From: an uncultured Collinsella sp.
GTDB lineage: Bacteria > Actinomycetota > Coriobacteriia > Coriobacteriales > Coriobacteriaceae
Assembly (NCBI GenBank): GCA_900758375.1
Contig: CAAERJ010000061.1
Span: 1 to 61,055 of the forward strand
Direction of reading: 5' to 3'
Length of the DNA stretch: 61,055 nt
Both the position numbers and the translations under genes were made by a program. Of this stretch, positions 60,044 through 61,055 are shown piece after piece (the first letter of the stretch is position 1; every line of letters begins with the position of its first letter). The notes under the pieces are model-generated. The model did no database searches. It had not been told where the DNA came from and saw only the letters and a program-made list of their open reading frames with translations.

Positions 60044-60829
60044 ATGCTGCTCGCTATCGATATGGGAAACACGCAGACGGCCATGGGCCTGTTTGACGGA
60101 GACGAGCTGGTGCAGTCGTGGCGCATGCCCACCGACCGCTCCTATACCGCCGACGAGATCCATGTGCGCCTGATGGGTTTCTTTAAGATGTACGGCCTTT
60201 CGCTCGACGCGGTCGACGCGATCGCCTTTGCCGGCGTGGTGCCGCAGCTCTCGCGCGAGTGGCACGCCGTGGCCGACCGCATTGCCGCGGACGCCATCGT
60301 CATCGGGCCGCAGACGGCCGCCGTAACCAAGCTGCGCGCGGCGCGCCCCCAGGCCGTAGGTGCCGATCGCGTCGCCAACGCCGTTGCGGCCGAGACTTTC
60401 TACGGCGCGCCGGCAATCGTGGTGGACTTTGGCACCGCGACCAATATCGACGTCATCGATGAGGACGGTTATTACATTGGCGGAGCGATCGCGCCGGGCA
60501 TCCGCATCTCCATGGACGCGCTTGCCGCCCGTGCCGCCAAGCTCGCCAGCGTGCCGCTCGAGGCGCCCGAGCACGCCATCGGCCGCGACACCGAGGAATG
60601 CATCAAGGTCGGCGCCGTGGTGGGCGCTGCCGCCATGGCCGAGGGCCTGGTCGCGCGCATGAAGCGCGAGCTGGGCCGCGAGGATGCCACCGTTATCGCC
60701 ACGGGCGGTCTCGCCGGCATCGTCGCCGATTCGACCGATGCCTTCGACGTGGTCGACGGACAGCTCACCATCAAGGGCATCTGCGAAATCTACCGCCGCA
60801 TGCAGGAGCTGGGGTATGACGGGGCTTAA
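60044..60829 (+). CDS. coaX: Type III pantothenate kinase (CoaX)
   Basis: First step of coenzyme A synthesis: phosphorylates pantothenate. It has 261 residues. The ASKHA-fold motifs are clear: LLAIDMGNTQTAMGLF (phosphate 1, D6), GADRVANAVAA (the catalytic D), VVDFGTATNIDVID (phosphate 2), and GGAIAPGIRIS. Type III enzymes need a monovalent cation and are not inhibited by CoA. The ATG at 60044 has GGGAG five bases upstream; the longer open frame upstream crosses the tRNA and is not coding. It is a single-gene unit. Confidence 0.96.
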   Translation: MLLAIDMGNTQTAMGLFDGDELVQSWRMPTDRSYTADEIHVRLMGFFKMYGLSLDAVDAIAFAGVVPQLSREWHAVADRIAADAIVIGPQTAAVTKLRAARPQAVGADRVANAVAAETFYGAPAIVVDFGTATNIDVIDEDGYYIGGAIAPGIRISMDALAARAAKLASVPLEAPEHAIGRDTEECIKVGAVVGAAAMAEGLVARMKRELGREDATVIATGGLAGIVADSTDAFDVVDGQLTIKGICEIYRRMQELGYDGA

Positions 60830-60872
60830 GTCGAGCACGCCCGATGTCACAGCCCCGCAAACGTTCGCCAAG

Positions 60873-60915
60873 CCTATTCCTCAAAACCGAAAAATTTTCA
60901 ATTTTGAGGAATAGG
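60873..60915 (+). terminator. Long hairpin after coaX
   Basis: CCTATTCCTCAAAA (60873-60886) pairs perfectly with TTTTGAGGAATAGG (60902-60915), and GAAAA/TTTTC extends the stem inside. It lies 44 bases after the coaX stop. There is no U-tract, so it may instead be a repeat. Confidence 0.5.
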
Positions 60916-60961
60916 ACCGAGATGCCGCCCTGCAGTCACGCAAAAGCCCTCCCCGGTGCAG

Positions 60962-61055
60962 TGAACTGCGCCCCAAATCTTGGACGCCCTAAATAGCGAC
61001 TAGGCCGCAAGGGCCTGATTCCGGTACTCCTCCGGGGTCAGGCCCTTCAATCTTA
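60962..61055 (-). mobile_element. Right end of an IS3-family insertion sequence (cut by window edge)
   Basis: TGAACTGCGCCCCAAATCTT (60962 onward) is a typical IS3-family terminal inverted repeat beginning TG. It is followed by the 3' end of the transposase gene on the minus strand. The rest of the element lies beyond the window. Confidence 0.8.
61000..61055 (-). CDS. IS3-family transposase OrfB, C-terminal end (partial)
   Basis: Only the last 18 codons are visible: RLKGLTPEEYRNQALAA, then TAG. The KGLTPEEYRNQAL ending is diagnostic of IS3-family OrfB (IS150-like group). The integrase core with the DDE residues lies outside the window. Confidence 0.85.
   Translation of the reverse strand, partial: RLKGLTPEEYRNQALAA

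Overview
The window is G+C-rich chromosomal DNA. Its gene content fits an anaerobic gut actinobacterium of the class Coriobacteriia, most likely Collinsella or a close relative. The assignment is an inference from the mix of genes (LuxS, GH1 6-phospho-beta-glucosidase, an Ech-type [NiFe] hydrogenase, a GGGGAC-type repeat family, an Nramp-related transporter of the kind known from Eggerthella); no rRNA is present to confirm it. Most genes lie on the minus strand in short, tightly spaced operons.

Layout. 48-4044: a three-gene signalling operon (degenerate 7TM histidine-kinase-like protein, histidine kinase, LuxR-type response regulator). 4203-9436: phospho-beta-glucosidase, a DUF4867 protein, LuxS, and a ribokinase/nucleoside hydrolase pair. 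9623-11839: a membrane acyltransferase with a C-terminal SGNH domain. 11972-15087: an Nramp-related transporter and an MgtE-like protein in one operon, probably for Mg2+. 15408-21199: cell-envelope and membrane genes (NodB-like protein with altered active site, PRC-barrel and YtxH proteins, a protein resembling the CphA N-domain, a CNNM/HlyC protein, a hemolysin III-type protein). 21386-23808: an alpha/beta hydrolase and a DUF362 ferredoxin-like protein. 23918-32867: two ABC export systems and a divergently transcribed two-component system. 33428-39060: a complete six-module Ech-type hydrogenase encoded by five genes, because the two membrane modules (NuoL-like and NuoH-like) are fused. 39242-41499: an orphan IS orfA-like gene and an AlbA_2 regulator flanked by near-identical palindromic repeats. 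41663-55305: a four-gene surface operon with three single-pass secreted subunits and a 3569-residue surface protein. 55590-59160: a DUF4143 ATPase preceded by 23-bp iterons, and an enoate-reductase-type flavoenzyme. 59302-60829: a tandem array of palindromes, an initiator tRNA and coaX. The right edge cuts an IS3-family element.

How the parts work together. The hydrogenase operon probably couples ferredoxin oxidation to H2 release and ion pumping. The Nramp-related and MgtE-like genes form a likely Mg2+ module. The 31-33 kb two-component pair probably controls the adjacent ABC operon. The most unusual unit is the surface operon: three N-terminally anchored subunits and one giant repeat protein, with no sortase motif or sortase gene in view.

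The intergenic DNA is rich in structured repeats of several unrelated families: GGGGAC hairpins that supply gene stop codons, 154-nt inverted-repeat elements whose inner arms differ together, an 80-nt-period array of TGTAACA palindromes, and TTTCCA-rich palindromes around the AlbA_2 gene.
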